Below are positions 62,801 to 64,000 of a stretch of DNA of 64,000 bases, in pieces; within the stretch, counting starts at the first letter, position 1, and every line of letters begins with the position of its first letter. Source of the stretch: Croceimicrobium hydrocarbonivorans (lineage in GTDB: Bacteria > Bacteroidota > Bacteroidia > Flavobacteriales > Schleiferiaceae); assembly GCF_014524565.1 (NCBI RefSeq), contig NZ_CP060139.1, positions 3,913,501 to 3,977,500 of the forward strand. The letters run 5' to 3'. The notes below the pieces were generated by a model. That model had not been told where the DNA came from, made no database searches, and was given only the letters and a program-made list of their open reading frames with translations. Made by a program: the position numbers and the translations under genes.

Positions 62801-63699
62801 GCTATCCAAGAGAATTGAGGGATGACCCTGAAGCATTGGGTAAAATACTAATGCCTACACCCACAGGTGCTCAAATTCCATTATCTCAAATCATAGACTT
62901 TGAATATGTAAGGGGTCCACAAGCGATAAAAAGTGAAGAAACCTTTCTGGTTGGCTATGTACTGTTTGATAAACGTGCTGGTTTCTCGGAAGTCACCGTG
63001 GTAAACGATGCTCAACGCACAATTCAGGATAAAATTGATTCAGGTGAACTGACCGTACCTGCTGGTGTCAGCTATAAGTTTTCAGGGAGTTATGAAAACC
63101 AGGTGAGGGCAGAAAAACGGCTTTCTATAATAGTTCCTTTGGTATTAGGAATTGTGTTTCTCATTCTTTATTTCCAGTTCCGTTCGGTATCTACTTCATT
63201 AATGGTATTTACTGGAATAGCAATGGCCTTTAGTGGTGGTTTTATCATGCTATGGCTCTATGGGCAAATTTGGTTTGCAGACTTCTCAGTCTTCGGCACA
63301 AACTTTCGTGATTTATTCCAAATACATACTATTAATTTAAGTGTGGCAGTTTGGGTTGGCTTTATTGCCCTTTTTGGAATAGCTACTGACGATGGTGTAT
63401 TGATGGCTACCTATCTGGATCAAAGCTTTGATAGAAATAAAACAGATAATATAAAAGGAATAAGAGCGGCAACAGTAGAAGCAGGGCAGCGCAGAATAAA
63501 GCCAGCAGTAATGACAACTGCCACGACCATCATTGCTTTACTACCTATCCTCACTTCAACAGGAAGAGGTTCAGATATTATGATACCCATGGCATTGCCT
63601 GCTGTTGGAGGGATGCTATTTGCTGCCATCACTTATTTCATCGTTCCGGTGATTTACTGCTGGAGAGAAGAACGTAAAATTTTAAAAGGCCAATCATGA
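59875..63699 (+). CDS. cusA: CusA-type monovalent-metal RND pump
   Basis: 1274 residues, longer than E. coli CusA (about 1047) because of an insertion of about 150-200 residues with extra hydrophobic segments near 510-690. Transmembrane helix 4 has SGIAIAIGTMVDLGIILSENI near 420, the HME4 pattern for copper and silver. IETRLVMLQTGMRAPMGIKVYGP, with its methionines, matches the substrate region of CusA. The start FLENKLVTVLVLTGFVAWG is typical. The following channel gene overlaps its stop (ATGA). Together with the CzcA set the cluster covers both divalent and monovalent metals. Confidence 0.92.
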   Translation: MLNKIIKYFLENKLVTVLVLTGFVAWGIVTAPFGWQVGALPSDPVPVDAIPDIGENQQIVFTQWAGRSPQDIEDQISYPLTTYLLGIPGVKSIRSSSIFGFSSIYIIFSEDVEFYWSRSRILEKLNSLPSGLLPDAVQPALGPDATALGQVYWYTIEGRDKNGNPTGGWDLHEIRTVQDFYVKYGLNATEGVSEVASIGGFIQEYQIDVNPDALKAYNIPLHKVMQAVQKSNKDVGAKTIEINQAEYLVRGLGYVKKVEDIEKAVVAVQDNVPIRIKDIGVVSLGPATRRGILDKDGAEVVGGVVVARYGANPLQVINNVKAKIIEIAPGLPKKTLADGRESQLTIVPFYDRSELIYETLGTLEEALSLEILITILVVIVMVYNLRASFLISSLLPIAVLMVFIAMRYFGVDANIVALSGIAIAIGTMVDLGIILSENIIKHIDEAPPSQKLIDTIYNGASEVATAILTAVSTTIVSFVPVFTMQAAEGKLFGPLAFTKTFALLAALIVSLLILPTLAHWFFGFNIKNKFLRKYGHYGLVLIGIISLFIGQVWTGVLLIQFGIIGIVKNIEQLKNASLPTVIKFLLKYAELIIVLLGVIWLLAKYWLPLGASKSLLLNFVFVALLVGVILGAFRLLEFQYKKILTWCLNNKIKFLIIPTILILLGANIWLGFNAVFGFVSKGFEKVGWNLDQTKGWSAMSQTFPGIGKEFMPSLDEGSFLLMPTSMPHSGVTFNRKIVGQLDMLLTSIPEVELTVGKLGRVESALDPAPISMYENIINYKPEYILNKKGHRQRFKVDKNNRFITVSGDSLTNQEGLSKGIEAKELIADENGEYYRNWRDHIQSPDDIWNEIVKATKLPGVTSAPKLQPIETRLVMLQTGMRAPMGIKVYGPDLKTIENFGLQLENVLKEVPSVKAEAVFADRIVGKPYIHLNINRDEISRYGLNIEDVQQTIETAIGGMKITSTVEGRERFPVRVRYPRELRDDPEALGKILMPTPTGAQIPLSQIIDFEYVRGPQAIKSEETFLVGYVLFDKRAGFSEVTVVNDAQRTIQDKIDSGELTVPAGVSYKFSGSYENQVRAEKRLSIIVPLVLGIVFLILYFQFRSVSTSLMVFTGIAMAFSGGFIMLWLYGQIWFADFSVFGTNFRDLFQIHTINLSVAVWVGFIALFGIATDDGVLMATYLDQSFDRNKTDNIKGIRAATVEAGQRRIKPAVMTTATTIIALLPILTSTGRGSDIMIPMALPAVGGMLFAAITYFIVPVIYCWREERKILKGQS

Positions 63700-64000
63700 A
63701 AAAAATAATCATAATCATATTCACGGCATTTGGCTTTTCCACATTAACAAATGCTCAGTCGTTAGATGACTATTTCAAGTTAGCGGCAGAAAACAATCCG
63801 GGATTGCAGGCTAAATACAAATCCTTTGAAGCTGCCATGCAAAAAGTGACACAAGTTAGCAGCTTGCCAGACCCCAATCTTTCCTTCGGTTATTTCGTGT
63901 CTCCGGTGGAAACAAGAGTGGGGCCGCAACGAGCAAGGTTTTCTTTGACACAAATGTTTCCATGGTTCGGCACTTTAAAAGCCCAGGAAGATGCTGCTAC
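63696..64000 (+). CDS. TolC-family outer-membrane efflux protein, 3' end outside window
   Basis: The first 101 residues are visible. Signal peptide MKKIIIIIFTAFGFSTLTNA, then the OEP start SLDDYFKLAAENNPGLQAKYKSFEAAMQKV and LPDPNLSFGYFV. It overlaps cusA by four bases and should be the channel of the CusA pump, which unlike CzcA here is not fused to one. A periplasmic adaptor (CusB) is expected next. Confidence 0.88.
   Translation, partial: MKKIIIIIFTAFGFSTLTNAQSLDDYFKLAAENNPGLQAKYKSFEAAMQKVTQVSSLPDPNLSFGYFVSPVETRVGPQRARFSLTQMFPWFGTLKAQEDAA

Larger units (their letters stand above)
40770..64000. mobile_element. Genomic island (integrated at mnmE), right end beyond window
   Basis: From the mnmE stop onward the gene content is accessory: tyrosine integrase, three helix-turn-helix excisionase-like proteins, BT4734-like VirE and DUF3987 primase-associated genes, XRE regulator, Argonaute and a large heavy-metal resistance cluster. 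Almost all of it is on the plus strand, whereas the core before it uses both strands. No conjugation (Tra/Mob) gene is seen in the window. Both the right border and the total size are unknown; that the metal cluster belongs to the same island is an inference. Confidence 0.65.

Noticed and set aside
40770-64000. Conjugative transposon
   Set aside because: No Tra, Mob or relaxase gene is visible in the part of the island inside the window.

Overview
The window looks like a chromosome segment of a Bacteroidota bacterium, probably a marine member near Flavobacteriia (tentative). The signs are: several promoters matching the Bacteroidota -7 element TAnnTTTG; families largely confined to that phylum (DUF4294, DUF3667, DUF6660-like, HYC_CC_PP, BT4734-like VirE/DUF3987 replication genes); the E-DUF2764-A-B-D-I-K layout of its V-type ATPase; and a CzcA pump fused to its outer-membrane channel.

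Layout. 1-4971 (minus strand) is a defence locus: a Gabija-like pair (OLD-family ATPase/TOPRIM nuclease and UvrD-like helicase) followed by a PLD-domain/helicase protein cut by the window edge. 5023-10586 holds poorly characterised envelope proteins and an amidohydrolase, divergent around a palindrome. 10583-13592 is an NAD-salvage block: PRPP-synthetase-like protein, NadV-type phosphoribosyltransferase and an NrtR-type Nudix regulator, with two matched operators laid over the nadV promoter. 13692-14188 contains a translationally coupled 38-residue membrane peptide. 14691-16826 encodes a membrane protein, a NarL-type histidine kinase and a response regulator. 18053-27542 is one very compact operon: V-type ATPase bracketed by two universal stress proteins; its proteolipid keeps all five sodium ligands known from Enterococcus hirae NtpK. 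It converges on trkA-trkH, the potassium uptake system, so sodium export and potassium uptake lie side by side. 30488-40769 is mostly housekeeping (thioesterase, accC, mnmE) plus a 1553-residue multi-PAS protein.

At the 3' end of mnmE (40752-40769), a known integration target, a genomic island seems to begin and to run past the right edge. It carries an integrase, excisionase-like proteins, VirE/DUF3987 replication-type genes, an XRE regulator, a long prokaryotic Argonaute with an intact-looking guide-binding MID site but a degenerate PIWI catalytic site, and a Fur-family regulator whose start codon overlaps the Argonaute stop. Heavy-metal resistance follows: a CzcA-type pump with fused channel, adaptor, two CDF exporters, a metal-binding-domain/AraC regulator fusion, a metal-binding MauE-like protein, an HYC_CC_PP protein, a CusA-type pump and the start of a TolC-like channel.

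The most promising observations are the inactive-looking Argonaute in an XRE-pAgo-Fur operon with a candidate operator at its promoter; the AraC fusion together with matching 21-bp-spaced direct repeats before two nearby genes; the NrtR operators over the nadV promoter; and the Gabija-like locus with an extra PLD-helicase. Everything was read by eye from the sequence; no database search was run.
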